DNA of 64,000 bases from contig JAMXLO010000051.1 in assembly GCA_024280945.1 (NCBI GenBank), positions 1 through 64,000 on the forward strand, given 5' to 3'. The stretch's first letter is position 1, and each line of letters opens with the position of its first letter. Origin of the DNA: Acetobacteraceae bacterium. Lineage in GTDB: Bacteria > Pseudomonadota > Alphaproteobacteria > Acetobacterales > Acetobacteraceae. Below the pieces are notes generated by a model, which made no database searches, was not told the DNA's origin, and saw only the letters and a program-made list of their open reading frames with translations. A program made the position numbers and the translations under genes. This document shows positions 16,413 to 25,497 of this stretch, piece by piece.

Positions 16413-17635
16413 CGCAGCTTGCACCTTGTTTCGGGACGATCGAAGCCCAGCGTATCGAGCTCCGTCACCTGGTGCAGAAAACCTGGCTGAGGCGAGATCG
16501 ACACGACGGCTCGGCCATCCGCCAGCAGGATGGGCTGGCGGAGTTGCCAGTCCCAATTGCGCAAGGAGAGTTTTTGTCCCTTGTAGGCGGCGACACCGAA
16601 GTCAGCGTTCTCCATAACCTGCATAATCTTTGCCGGATCAGCCGAAGCGGCCCGGCTCGCCGCTTCGCCGATCATGCGGCAGGCGGTCCACGCCTGCATG
16701 TCGAGCGGCGTCATGCGACGATGCGCCATCCTGACAAACCTATCTTGCAACTGCGTTCCTCCCCAGGCTTCGCTGGTTGGATCCCAGCTCACCGGCCGCA
16801 GTCCCGCAGACCCCGCAACGGGGCGCGCATCCCAGGTACGAAACGGCAGATAACCTGCGAACACGTCGTTCTCGTCGGCAGTCACCAACACGTCGTATTC
16901 CGGCAACCCCTGAGTGAAGACCGGCATCTGCTGCTGGGTCTGCACGATGCCCGAGTCTGTCTGGCGTGCACCGCCGGTATCCTTGAACTCGCGCTCCTGC
17001 ACGATGCGCGCGCCGAAGCGCTTCGCTGCGCGACGATAGGCGGCCGCAAGGAGCACATCATCGGGATGCGACCCATACACCAGCACCCAGCGCGACCACT
17101 TCTTCCAGACCAGGTACTGCGCCAGACCGTCAGCCAGCATCGCGCGAGACGGAACGACATGAATCACATTGTTGCGACAATCTTCCTGACGCAGCGCATC
17201 ATCGGGCGCCGCAACATTGAGCAGCACAATCTGCTCGGATCGTCCCTGATCGGCCAGTTTCAGCAACCATTCAGCCGGCAAATCCGACAGAGCCAGCTTG
17301 ACACCCGAATCTGCCAGCGAGCCAAACGCCGCGGCAGGAGTGTCGTCGGCATGAACGGGCATGTCCACCAATTCGAAGGCCTGGTTCATGAACCGGCCGG
17401 TCGTAGCGTTATCGCTCATGGCGAGCCTGGCGCCAGCAAGCCCATTGTCTGGCGCCGGCTTGTCCAGCAACGAGATCGTCTGACGCATTTCGAGCCAGCG
17501 CAGGTAACCGACCCGAATGACAGCTGGATCGGCTCGCGCGGGGCGCATAGCCCCACTGCACGCGGCACCAACGGCAATCACGAACAACGTGCGGCGACCG
17601 AGAGGGTCACGCCGCATCAGCTCCGGACGTTCCAT
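16409..17635 (-). CDS. PQQ-associated ABC transporter substrate-binding protein (branched-chain amino acid type fold)
   Basis: Periplasmic type I binding protein, about 408 residues, first gene of the five-gene minus-strand operon. It has an export signal (RRTLFVIAVGAACSGAM), then AVIRVGYLRWLEMRQ, GARLAMSDNATTGRFM and KWSRWVLVYGSHPDDVLLA. The start at 17635 is the best of several; a later in-frame ATG at 17617 would still keep the signal peptide. The protein belongs to the group fixed to PQQ-dependent dehydrogenases, related to the LutA-type component of lanthanide loci. The ligand is not known. Confidence 0.85.
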   Translation of the reverse strand: MERPELMRRDPLGRRTLFVIAVGAACSGAMRPARADPAVIRVGYLRWLEMRQTISLLDKPAPDNGLAGARLAMSDNATTGRFMNQAFELVDMPVHADDTPAAAFGSLADSGVKLALSDLPAEWLLKLADQGRSEQIVLLNVAAPDDALRQEDCRNNVIHVVPSRAMLADGLAQYLVWKKWSRWVLVYGSHPDDVLLAAAYRRAAKRFGARIVQEREFKDTGGARQTDSGIVQTQQQMPVFTQGLPEYDVLVTADENDVFAGYLPFRTWDARPVAGSAGLRPVSWDPTSEAWGGTQLQDRFVRMAHRRMTPLDMQAWTACRMIGEAASRAASADPAKIMQVMENADFGVAAYKGQKLSLRNWDWQLRQPILLADGRAVVSISPQPGFLHQVTELDTLGFDRPETRCKLR

Positions 17636-18029
17636 CAAGCCCAGGATGCAACACCAACCACACCTGTTCTTCAAGCAGCGCAGCCAGGCGGAGGCATTGA
17701 ATTGCGTCCTACGGGATGAAACTCTGGCAATCTGTTGCTGCGACGTGGAGCAATGAACCTGATCGATCTCGTTGTGCTGGCTTGCACAGTGGCAGCCCCC
17801 GGGGCATGCCGTGAATATCATCTCATGATCCAGTCAACGGGATCCCTGCGCTCCTGCACGATGCAGGCGCCCCCGTTCCTTGCCCAATGGGCGGCTGAGC
17901 ATCCGACTTTGCGTATTGCGCGGTGGCATTGCGCCTGGCCCAGCCAGGAAGATGAGAACCTCTGAACCCACGTTGACTAGGTTGGACGGTATCTGCACCT
18001 TCAGTCGGGTGACCGAGGAGGAGGATCGG

Positions 18030-18419
18030 GTGGTTCGTATCGGGGTCGTTGCGGTGACTTTGCTGCTCGCCATGGCGGGTTCGGCCAGGGCGCAGGACGC
18101 CGCTGCAGGCGAAAAGGACTTTGTCGTTTGTCGAGCTTGCCATCAGATCGGTCCCGGTGCGAAGAGCGCAGTTGGTCCCGTGCTCAACGGTGTGATCGGA
18201 CGCAAGGCGGGGACCTATCCGGGTTACACGTACTCCGACGCCAACCGAGACTCTGGTCTGGTATGGACGCCCGAAGAACTCGACAAATATCTGGCGTCGC
18301 CACAGACTGTTGTGCCGCACACCAAAATGATCTTTCCCGGCCTGAAGGACGAGAAGAAGCGAAAGAACGTGATTGCCTTTCTCGAGCAGTTCGGGCCGGA
18401 CGGTGAGAAGAAGCAGTAG
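18030..18419 (+). CDS. Class I cytochrome c (c2 type)
   Basis: Small soluble periplasmic cytochrome, 129 residues from a GTG at 18030 preceded by GAGGAGG; a much longer open frame starts at 17880 but adds no family sequence. Signal peptide VVRIGVVAVTLLLAMAGSARA. Haem motif CRACH (Cys34, Cys37, His38) and the axial Met in PHTKMIFPGL (Met100). It resembles cytochrome c2/c-550 and could carry electrons from XoxG toward the oxidase. It is 24 nt upstream of the formaldehyde dehydrogenase gene. Confidence 0.92.
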   Translation: MVRIGVVAVTLLLAMAGSARAQDAAAGEKDFVVCRACHQIGPGAKSAVGPVLNGVIGRKAGTYPGYTYSDANRDSGLVWTPEELDKYLASPQTVVPHTKMIFPGLKDEKKRKNVIAFLEQFGPDGEKKQ

Positions 18420-18443
18420 TCGTCCTCACGAGGGAGGGATGCA

Positions 18444-19553
18444 ATGAAGGTTCGTGCCGCCGTCGCCCGCGAGGCGGGCAAGCCGCTTAGCCTCGAGACC
18501 GTGGATCTGGACGGCCCGCGCGCCGGCGAGGTGCTGGTCGAGATCAAGGCGACCGGTATATGCCACACCGACGAATACACGCTTTCCGGTGCCGATCCGG
18601 AGGGGATTTTTCCCGCTATCCTTGGGCACGAGGGTGCCGGAATCGTTGTCGATGTTGGTCCCGGCGTGACGTCGGTGAAGAAGGACGACCACGTTATCCC
18701 GCTCTACACGCCGGAATGCCGGCAATGCGAATATTGCCTGAGCCGCAAGACCAATCTCTGCGTTGCCATTCGCGCGACGCAAGGCAAGGGCGTCATGCCG
18801 GATGGCACCAGCCGGTTCTCCGCAAGCGGCACGCCGATCATGCACTACATGGGCACCTCGACCTTCGCGAACTTCACAGTGCTGCCGGAGATTGCCGTGG
18901 CGAAGATCCGCGAGGACGCGCCGTTCGAGAAAGTCTGCTACATCGGCTGCGGCGTGACAACCGGCATCGGTGCGGTGATCAACACCGCCAAGGTCGAGCC
19001 TGGCGCCCGTTGCGTGGTGTTCGGCCTTGGTGGCATCGGACTGAACGTAATTCAGGGCCTGCGGCTCGCGGGTGCCGAACAGATTGTCGGTGTGGACCTG
19101 AACCCGAAGCGGAAGGAGATCGCCGAAAAGTTCGGCATGACGCACTTTGTCAACCCGAATGAGGTGCAGGGTGACCTCGTGCCGTATCTGGTGGACCTGA
19201 CGAAGGGTGGCGCCGACTACAGCTTCGAGTGCATCGGCAACGTGAAGGTCATGCGCCAGGCGCTGGAATGTGCACACCGCGGCTGGGGACAATCGATCAT
19301 CATCGGCGTTGCCGGCGCGGGCCAAGAGATCAGCACGCGGCCGTTTCAATTGGTGACCGGCCGCGTCTGGAAAGGCACTGCGTTTGGCGGTGCGAGAGGC
19401 CGCACTGACGTGCCGCGCATCGTCGATTGGTACATGGACGGCCGCATCAATATCGACGACCTGATTACGCACGTGCTGCCGTTCGACAAAATCAACGACG
19501 GCTTTGATCTGATGCGGCGGGGCGAAAGCATCCGTAGCGTGGTAGCCTACTAA
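18444..19553 (+). CDS. S-(hydroxymethyl)glutathione dehydrogenase / class III alcohol dehydrogenase
   Basis: Zinc enzyme oxidising S-hydroxymethylglutathione to S-formylglutathione with NAD, the second step of formaldehyde removal. 369 residues, full length. Catalytic zinc ligands lie in GICHTDEYT and GHEGAG; the structural zinc Cys cluster is [16 protein letters not shown]. The Rossmann loop is [10 protein letters not shown]. Start ATG at 18444 has a GAGGGAGG ribosome site. The gene name varies (adhC, flhA, gfaD), so none is assigned. The next gene, gfa, is convergent. Confidence 0.95.
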   Translation: MKVRAAVAREAGKPLSLETVDLDGPRAGEVLVEIKATGICHTDEYTLSGADPEGIFPAILGHEGAGIVVDVGPGVTSVKKDDHVIPLYTPECRQCEYCLSRKTNLCVAIRATQGKGVMPDGTSRFSASGTPIMHYMGTSTFANFTVLPEIAVAKIREDAPFEKVCYIGCGVTTGIGAVINTAKVEPGARCVVFGLGGIGLNVIQGLRLAGAEQIVGVDLNPKRKEIAEKFGMTHFVNPNEVQGDLVPYLVDLTKGGADYSFECIGNVKVMRQALECAHRGWGQSIIIGVAGAGQEISTRPFQLVTGRVWKGTAFGGARGRTDVPRIVDWYMDGRINIDDLITHVLPFDKINDGFDLMRRGESIRSVVAY

Positions 19554-19580
19554 TCCCTTCGCCCCGCACAGCGCCGGCGG

Positions 19581-20159
19581 TCAGGCCGGCAGGGCGCCGG
19601 ATGCCTTGGCAACATGTGTCGAGATGGCGTCCATCAGTGGTGGCGAGAGGCAGTCATAAGGCTCTAGGCCAAGCTGTTTCAGCCGGCCGCGGATGCCTGC
19701 CATTCGATCCGGACTGACGCCAGACTCGATCACGGATGAGACGAACGCGGCAAATTCGGGAGGCGCCCAGCCCGGTTCCTGGAACAGTTCCGGGTGGATG
19801 AAGTCGAAGCCATAGAATGGGTGCTTGGTATTCTCGATCCGGCCGTACATGTGAACGCCACAGCCCTTGCAGGCGTAGCGCTGGATCGCCGCATTCGAGT
19901 CCACGACGGCCAGTTTGTCGGCACTCTCCAAGACAGTCAGATTGGCGCGCGGCACCACCGCCACCACAGAGAACACCGCGCCTGCCGGTTTCCAGCATTT
20001 CGTGCAGCCGCAGGCATGATCGTAGGCGACGTTTCCCTTGATCGTGACCTTCACCGGGGACTGCGCGCACTTGCATACCAAGTTGCCACCGGCGAAGTTG
20101 GCAGCATCAGGCTTTACGCCCTGATCCACGGCTGGGTGAATGCGAATCGTTTCGGACAT
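19581..20159 (-). CDS. gfa: S-(hydroxymethyl)glutathione synthase (Gfa)
   Basis: Glutathione-dependent formaldehyde-activating enzyme, 192 residues. The zinc-binding cysteine pattern is [22 protein letters not shown] and [13 protein letters not shown]. The start at 20159 ([10 protein letters not shown]) has a GGAGGGAG ribosome site. It is convergent with the dehydrogenase that uses its product, a common pairing in alphaproteobacterial methylotrophs. Confidence 0.94.
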   Translation of the reverse strand: MSETIRIHPAVDQGVKPDAANFAGGNLVCKCAQSPVKVTIKGNVAYDHACGCTKCWKPAGAVFSVVAVVPRANLTVLESADKLAVVDSNAAIQRYACKGCGVHMYGRIENTKHPFYGFDFIHPELFQEPGWAPPEFAAFVSSVIESGVSPDRMAGIRGRLKQLGLEPYDCLSPPLMDAISTHVAKASGALPA

Positions 20160-20488
20160 TGCGCTCCCTCCATTTGGCTTGCAGTTCCCCTGCGCCACCG
20201 ACTGGCGGCCGAGACTTGGCCGGGGTTCCTCGTCAACCCCTCGTGCGTCCTAGGTCGCGGCGTGCAATGTAGTGGCGGATGCCTAGAACGTCGAAGGAAA
20301 TCGTCTTGTTTTCCTGCCCACGATCTCAGCATAGGACTCCTACGTCAGGGTCATAGCGCTGACAGTGGACGAAGTCGCTGTCCTACGCGGTGCAGCAACG
20401 GGCCACCGGTAACCAGTTTCGTGCCGCATTACCAGCCTATCGGCCGGCGTTAGGGGCGCGATGCCCTGGAAGAGTCGGCCAGAAGGCA
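20160..20488. other. Intergenic region without recognisable gene
   Basis: About 330 nt upstream of gfa. It should hold the gfa promoter. I see no coding sequence, RNA gene or repeat here; it leads into the decayed zone. Confidence 0.4.
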
Positions 20489-20505
20489 TTGGCACTCGGC
20501 TTGCA
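20489..20505 (+). promoter_or_regulatory. Candidate sigma54 (RpoN) promoter
   Basis: TTGGCACTCGGCTTGCA fits the -24/-12 consensus TGGCAC-N5-TTGCA exactly: GG at 20491-20492 and GC at 20503-20504 are separated by ten bases. It points rightward, toward the pqqC fragment and integrase remnant, with no intact gene downstream. A small hairpin follows (GCCCG at 20525-20529 with CGGGC at 20534-20538). Confidence 0.5.
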
Positions 20506-20558
20506 CCCCACTTCTATAATGAGAGCCCGCACTCGGGCACATAACCCTGCAGCACTGG

Positions 20559-20695
20559 TCGGCCTGCGGCGGACGCTTGTCGAAAATGCGCCCTAGTCTC
20601 CGGCGTGATGAAGTCGTGGTGCGCGAGCATGCCGCTCATCCGCTCAGTGATGATTTGCGGCGAGAAGAGTTCGGTCAGGCAGGAGGCGATCGCCT
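20559..20695 (-). pseudogene. Inverted internal fragment of pqqC
   Basis: The reverse complement of this 137-nt stretch matches 6387-6522 inside pqqC with four mismatches and one extra base, about 96% identity by hand alignment. It covers PqqC residues about 138-183, including the ERMSGMLAH region. It has no start, has an indel and a stop-creating change (TAG where pqqC has TAT), so it makes no protein. It ends abruptly next to a tyrosine integrase remnant. Confidence 0.9.
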
Positions 20696-20696
20696 G

Positions 20697-20938
20697 ACCG
20701 GCAGCAGCAGCGTCGCGCGGAAACGCTTTGGTGCGCTGTCGCGGTTCCTAGACTGGTGCCAGGACGCAGGGCACATCCAACCAACCCCTGCGCACAGGTG
20801 GCTCGTGCGCGCCGCCAAGGGCGCCACAGTCCCGCTCGCCTCTGGAAGTCTGCTGAGCGGTTTGAGGAGCTTGTTTGGCGAGATCTGGCACGCTTCGTGA
20901 TCGCTGTCCCCTGCCGTCGTGGCGTGGCCGGCATGGTG
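20697..20938 (+). pseudogene. Tyrosine integrase remnant (frameshifted)
   Basis: Two fragments in different frames. The first (20697-20784) reads [22 protein letters not shown], which resembles the N-terminal core-binding domain of phage-type integrases. The second (20828-20935) reads [20 protein letters not shown] and then VIAVPCRRG, the usual linker and start of the catalytic domain. The Arg-His-Arg-Tyr active site is absent. Its 5' edge is the pqqC fragment and its 3' edge the mrpA remnant. Confidence 0.6.
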
Positions 20939-20964
20939 GGTTCGTGGGCGCCAGGCGTGCGGTG

Positions 20965-22148
20965 GCTGCGCAGCGATTGATGGGCGAGCGCTATCAGCAT
21001 CAGCACGGTCGCGCCGACGACGAGAGCGAAGACGCCTACGTCGAACAGCAACGCACTCGCCAGCGGCACGGTACCAATGAGAGGGATGTCGAGGTAGGAA
21101 AAGAACGAGGTCAGGAACGGCCGACCAAACAGCCATCCGCCGGTGCCGGTGGGAGCCGCGAGCAGGAGGCCTACACCGAGCGGGGTGTCGAGCCCGATCA
21201 GCAAGGTGATCAGCCCAAGATGACTGATTGTCGAATAGGCCAGTAACCCTTTCAGATCCTGCTGGAAGACCGCGAAAAAAGCGCCGAGTATGAAGGTGAC
21301 CAGTCCCGCCGGGCCGACGAGCCACAGCCATTCATCCGTTCCTCCTAATGCCGGCCAGAGCCGCACGAGCAGAAAGACGCCTGCCTTCACCATTGTCCCT
21401 GAATGCAGATAGGCCGACACCGGCGTGGGCGCCGCCATCGCGCGCGGTAGCCAGAAGTGAAACGGGAACTGCGCGCTTTTTGTCAGGGCGCCGAGGAGAA
21501 TCAGGAGCAGCGCCGCGACATAGAGGGGATGCGCGCGAATGACCTCGCCCGACGCGAGCACCCGCCCAAGGTCATAGCTGCCCACGATGTGCCCCAGAAT
21601 CAGGATGCCTGCAAAGAGGGAAAGTCCGCCGATGGAGGTGATGATCAGCGCCATTCGCGCGCCCTCACGGGCTACCGCGGAGTGGTGCCAGTAGCCAATC
21701 AGCAGGAAGGAAAAAAGGCTGGTCAATTCCCAGAAGACGACCAACTGGACCAGGTTGCCGACAGCACGATGCCGAGCATCGCGCCCATGAACGCGAGCAG
21801 GAACGAGAAGAAGCGCGGCACCGGATCAGCCGGCGACATGTAGTAACGCGCATAGAGCACGACCAGGAATCCGATGCCAGTGACCAGCATCGCGAACATC
21901 CAGGCGAAACCATCCATCCTGAGTGCGAAGTCGAGCTGGAGATCAGGGACCCATTCCAGTTTGTATAGGATTACCCCACCATTCGTTACGCCGGGGTAGA
22001 TCGCTGCCACCAATGCCAAACCGGCCAGCGTAATTGCGCCGGCCAGCCATGCCTCCGCATTGCGCGCGTTTGCGCGGAATAAAGGAGCCAGACAGCTTCC
22101 CAGGAATGGAAGCGCAAGGACTGTGATCAGGAGCTTCTCATACGGCAT
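20965..22148 (-). pseudogene. MrpA/PhaA-type Na+/H+ antiporter subunit A, frameshifted with large internal deletion
   Basis: The gene starts at 22148 (YEKLLITVLALPFLGSCLAPLF) with membrane segments of the MrpA N-terminus. Near 21755-21760 one base is missing (GTGCTGTCGGCAAC where a further G would continue the frame), moving the reading frame. The second frame continues [19 protein letters not shown] through [17 protein letters not shown], then near 21165-21185 jumps to sequence of the far C-terminal end ([34 protein letters not shown]). MrpA is usually 700-1000 residues; several hundred are missing. No mrpB-G follow. Confidence 0.8.
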
Positions 22149-22517
22149 CGCCGTCGGTTATCCGTCTCGATTTGCGGGGTGTTCTCGTCCCTTATGGTGG
22201 ATCGGTATGGGCAAGGGCAAGCATGCGGTCTCACTCCGCGTTCACGGAACGTCGCGATCCGCTCGATCACTCGCATGTCGTGCAGTACCGGATCGTTGCG
22301 CCATTAGTGGCGGCGATCTGCACCGATAACGGCAGACCCGCGGCGTTCACCGCCGAACGTTCCGGTCAGTTGTCGCGTACTGGAGTCCAGGAAACCTGGC
22401 CAGATTGCCCGGCTTTATATCGTTGATTTTGCGCATTTCGCGATTGGCAATACCCGCTGCCAATAAACACTCGTTTTCGGGAATCGAGCCCACTGAGGCT
22501 TAGGAAGCGGTGACAAC
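22149..22517. other. Non-coding stretch between mrpA remnant and recombinase remnant
   Basis: About 370 nt with no supported gene. This is where the catalytic domain of the following serine recombinase would be expected, but no resolvase-type sequence is seen in any frame. Confidence 0.4.
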
Positions 22518-23732
22518 GTGAACGGCAAACACACCTCGCGTGCCATGAAGGAAAACGCGCGCCAAGGCTTCTGGAATGGTTGCCATCCCCCATTTGGATA
22601 CCAGACCGTGGAAGCCGGTCGCAGGGGCGCGAAGATTAAGAAGGTGCTGAAAGCCCTGGAGCCCGAGGCGGACATCGTGAAGCGCATCTATTCCATGTAT
22701 CTCGGGATTGAGGCCGGCAGTTTGGGTGAAGGCCATTGCAACCGAGTTAAACGCTGAGAACGTGCTATTCCGGGGGAAGCCCTTCGCGATCTCCAACGTG
22801 CATCGCAGTCTCACGCAAGAGACCTACGCCGGGACGCACTGGTTCAACGTCAAGGACTCAAAGACTGGAAAGGTGCGGCCACGGTCGGAATGGGTGACCA
22901 TGGAAGTGCCGCCGATTATCGAGCGGGGCATCTTCGACCGGGTGCAAGTTTTCCTGGCCGAGCGCAACCCAAGAAGGACTCCTCCGCGCGTGGTAACAGG
23001 GCCGACCCTGTTGACAGGTCTCGCGACCTGCGCCGCCTGCGGTTCCGGGATGACGCTGAGGACCGGGAAGTTCAATCGCATTGCTACTACACATGTGCTG
23101 GTCGCGCGCAGAAGGGGCCGATCAACTGCGAGGAATGCTCGGTGCCGATGGCTAGCTTGGACGGTCTGGTGGTCGATCAGTTTGCCGATCGGATCCTAAA
23201 ATCTGATCGTCTGACCGAATTGCTGCAGGGCTGCCTCGATGACAGCAAGCAGGCCGAGCAAGAGCGCCGCCAACGCCTTGGGCGGCTCAAGGCCGAGCTG
23301 ACCGAGACTGAGGGGGCAATGCAGAGGCTGCCGGACATGGTGGAAAGGGGCCACCTGGACCTCGACGATCCCGCACTGGCTGAGCGGCTGCGACGGCACA
23401 AGCCGAACCGGGCGAGGCTGAACGATGAGATCGCGCTGGCCAGCGGTCCGACCAGCACTGGCTCACTCACCATAACCCCGCCAAAGCTGGAACGCCTGTC
23501 CGCGGCGATGCGTGAGGCGCTGAAGTCGGGCTCCGTGGAATTCCGTCGAGCCTACCTCCGGATGTTCGTTCACCGGGTCGTGGTGAGCCGTCGCGAAGTC
23601 CGAATTTCTGGCCCGAATTCGGCGCTCGCCAAGGCGGCCAGTTCTGACCAGCTGCCACCCGGTCCCGAAGTTCTTAGTTTTGTTCGAGAGTGGCGTCCCC
23701 GGCGGGATTCGAACCCACGGCCCCAGGATTAG
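22518..23732 (+). pseudogene. Large serine recombinase remnant, no catalytic domain, two frameshifts
   Basis: The recombinase domain appears in three frames. Frame one (22518-22725) reads NGKHTSRAMKENARQGFWNG and PPFGYQTVEAG. Frame two (about 22725-23078) reads VKAIATELNAEN, RSLTQETYAGTHWF and the zinc-ribbon half ATCAACGSGMTLRTGK. Frame three (from about 23080) reads YYTCAGRAQKGPINC, then a coiled coil (residues QAEQERRQRLGRLKAEL) and the C-terminal tail. The N-terminal Ser-recombinase domain (about 150 residues) is missing. The 3' end runs into the tRNA-Arg gene, its likely old integration target. Confidence 0.85.
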
Positions 23733-23767
23733 GAATCCTGTGCTCTATCCGGCTGAGCTACGGGGAC
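23694..23767 (-). tRNA. tRNA-Arg(CCT)
   Basis: On the minus strand the sequence folds as a full cloverleaf: acceptor GTCCCCG/CGGGGAC, D stem GCTC/GAGC, anticodon stem CAGGA/TCCTG around loop TTCCTAA (anticodon CCT), and T stem GTGGG/CCCGC with TTCGAAT. The discriminator is G and no CCA is encoded. It flanks the recombinase remnant, as expected for an integration site. Confidence 0.95.
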
Positions 23768-24023
23768 TTTGCCGTTGTTATCAGCTCTTGTAACATCAGA
23801 CTCCTCCGCTTGGGAGGGGCTGATATTGCCCGGCATGCCCTCACGCTGACATACACACTAACCCATATCACGCCGCTGTGCCTTGGATGGCGGCGACCGA
23901 TTCGAGAGCGATGGCTGTCTGGTGGCGGGGGACTCGCGACTGGCTGTCTTTTGACGCCTCGTCTGGGTCGGATACCGGAACGGCAGGCTCCCTTGTCTGG
24001 CAGTAAGCTGCTCGCATCCATGC

Positions 24024-25283
24024 TTACCTCCTCATCTCAACGACAAGGGTGTGGTCGGACAATGTCAGGGGCAGCGATGATACGTGCGAGAGTCGCCGCT
24101 GCGGTGCCGGGCCCTCGCTAATGTCGTAGATGCGCACGGTCGTGAATTTGGCGCCGAGCTGCACCATGACATCGTTGTCGCCAGTTACCCGCTCTCCCCA
24201 TAAGACCAGCTCGAACGTCCCATCTGACTTCTGCAGCAGTAAATCGTGTACAGTCTCTGGTTGGCTGCTGACTGTGTAGTCTAGTGTTCCTGGCGTAACG
24301 ATTGTCCCGGTATCGGCAAGAATGGTGGTCAGCGCGTGTATGTAGTCCGCAGCAGGTTTCGGCGAGTGGTTCTTACGATAGAGGCCGTGATTGCCCGTAG
24401 AGCCTTCCTCATCAACCAGCTCATAAATGAATGTGTACCGCCAACCACGTGCGAACTGAGCAAGGTAGATATTCGTTATCATCTTGGCCTGTACAATCTC
24501 GCCACCCTTATCGGCAACCGAATCCCATCCGGTTTCGGTTGTCACGCGGGGTAGCGCATACAGGTCGGTCTGACTGTACCCGTCGAAACCGCCGCGCCAG
24601 GTGCGACCATATTCACTGTAGAGACCGTCCCAAGGTCCGTTCAGAGTTGGGTCGGCGGCCGACCATGCCATGTTGTCGATATAATCGCCGACATGACCGG
24701 ATGCAAAATTATGCGGGTTGGCATAGTCAGCGAATCTTGTGCCATCGACAACTTTGATATTGGCGCCCCGTGGCACGGTGAGGAACTGCATACCGACATT
24801 GTCGACCTCTGCGCCGCCCTCGCTGACATGGAACACCGGATATTTCTTCAGTATCGCATCACCTTTCACGCCCGCGTAAAGCGCCGCCTGGCAGTTCGCC
24901 ACAGGTAGCCATGATCCTGTGCTGCCACCTCCTTTCTGACCAGCAAAAGTAATTGGGAAGTTATTCGGCTCATTCGGTCCTTCAACGGACAGCAGCGCCC
25001 CGGCTCGTGCCAGCGCACGTGCCGCGCCGAGCGTCTTCTGTAAGTCACAGCCGGTGACGATGTCAAACAGGACACCAGTCTGCTGATGGAGCCTGATGAG
25101 GTTTATAAGATTACGCGCACCGTCGCGCACAGCTTTAATGCCGGTATAGCGCAGCATCTCAACATAAGCGCTGGCATTGTAACCCTGGTCGTTGTGCGTA
25201 TTGACGCCAAGAGAGGACAGGAACATGGACGCCGTTTGTGCCTGCCGCGCCTCGCCAGGCGTGACCCCCAGCGCCAGTATCAT
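24024..25283 (-). CDS. Clan GH-A glycosidase-like secreted protein
   Basis: Predicted secreted protein of about 419 residues. The start at 25283 leaves a short signal-like stretch (MILALGVTPGEA); a start about 5-10 codons upstream (TTG) would give a stronger signal peptide. A TIM-barrel glycosidase pattern is visible: SLGVNTHNDQGY, the acid/base motif GPNEPN (Glu105), and VTTETGWDS (Glu250) as the probable nucleophile. The C-terminal 100 residues look like a small beta domain. The substrate is not clear; cellulase- or mannanase-like folds are the nearest. It lies at the end of the minus-strand run but about 215 nt from the previous gene. Confidence 0.7.
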   Translation of the reverse strand: MILALGVTPGEARQAQTASMFLSSLGVNTHNDQGYNASAYVEMLRYTGIKAVRDGARNLINLIRLHQQTGVLFDIVTGCDLQKTLGAARALARAGALLSVEGPNEPNNFPITFAGQKGGGSTGSWLPVANCQAALYAGVKGDAILKKYPVFHVSEGGAEVDNVGMQFLTVPRGANIKVVDGTRFADYANPHNFASGHVGDYIDNMAWSAADPTLNGPWDGLYSEYGRTWRGGFDGYSQTDLYALPRVTTETGWDSVADKGGEIVQAKMITNIYLAQFARGWRYTFIYELVDEEGSTGNHGLYRKNHSPKPAADYIHALTTILADTGTIVTPGTLDYTVSSQPETVHDLLLQKSDGTFELVLWGERVTGDNDVMVQLGAKFTTVRIYDISEGPAPQRRLSHVSSLPLTLSDHTLVVEMRR

Positions 25284-25497
25284 TGCGCTGGTCAGCAAGA
25301 TTCGCTGCCGGCCGGTGTCTCGCTGCGAGGCGCCCCCGCTTCGCCCGGCTGCGTGCTTACGAAACACAACCCGGCGCGCCGACGTAACCGCGGAATGCTG
25401 ATTGCCCCGCCGGATAGATGGTTGTTGTGCCCTTCGATGGGCGCAATGGCCTTTCCTTATGACCCTGAGCCTCGCGCCGGGGTAGCCCAGCCGCCGG

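Noticed and set aside
16413-17719. A 440-codon plus-strand frame across the ABC binding-protein gene (16397-17719)
   Set aside because: Composition is rich in Arg, His and Pro with no hydrophobic core; the minus-strand product is a clear binding protein with a signal peptide.
20515-20520. TATAAT hexamer as a sigma70 -10 box
   Set aside because: No -35 hexamer lies at the right distance (TTGGCA is 20 nt upstream). The sigma54 match explains the upstream sequence better.
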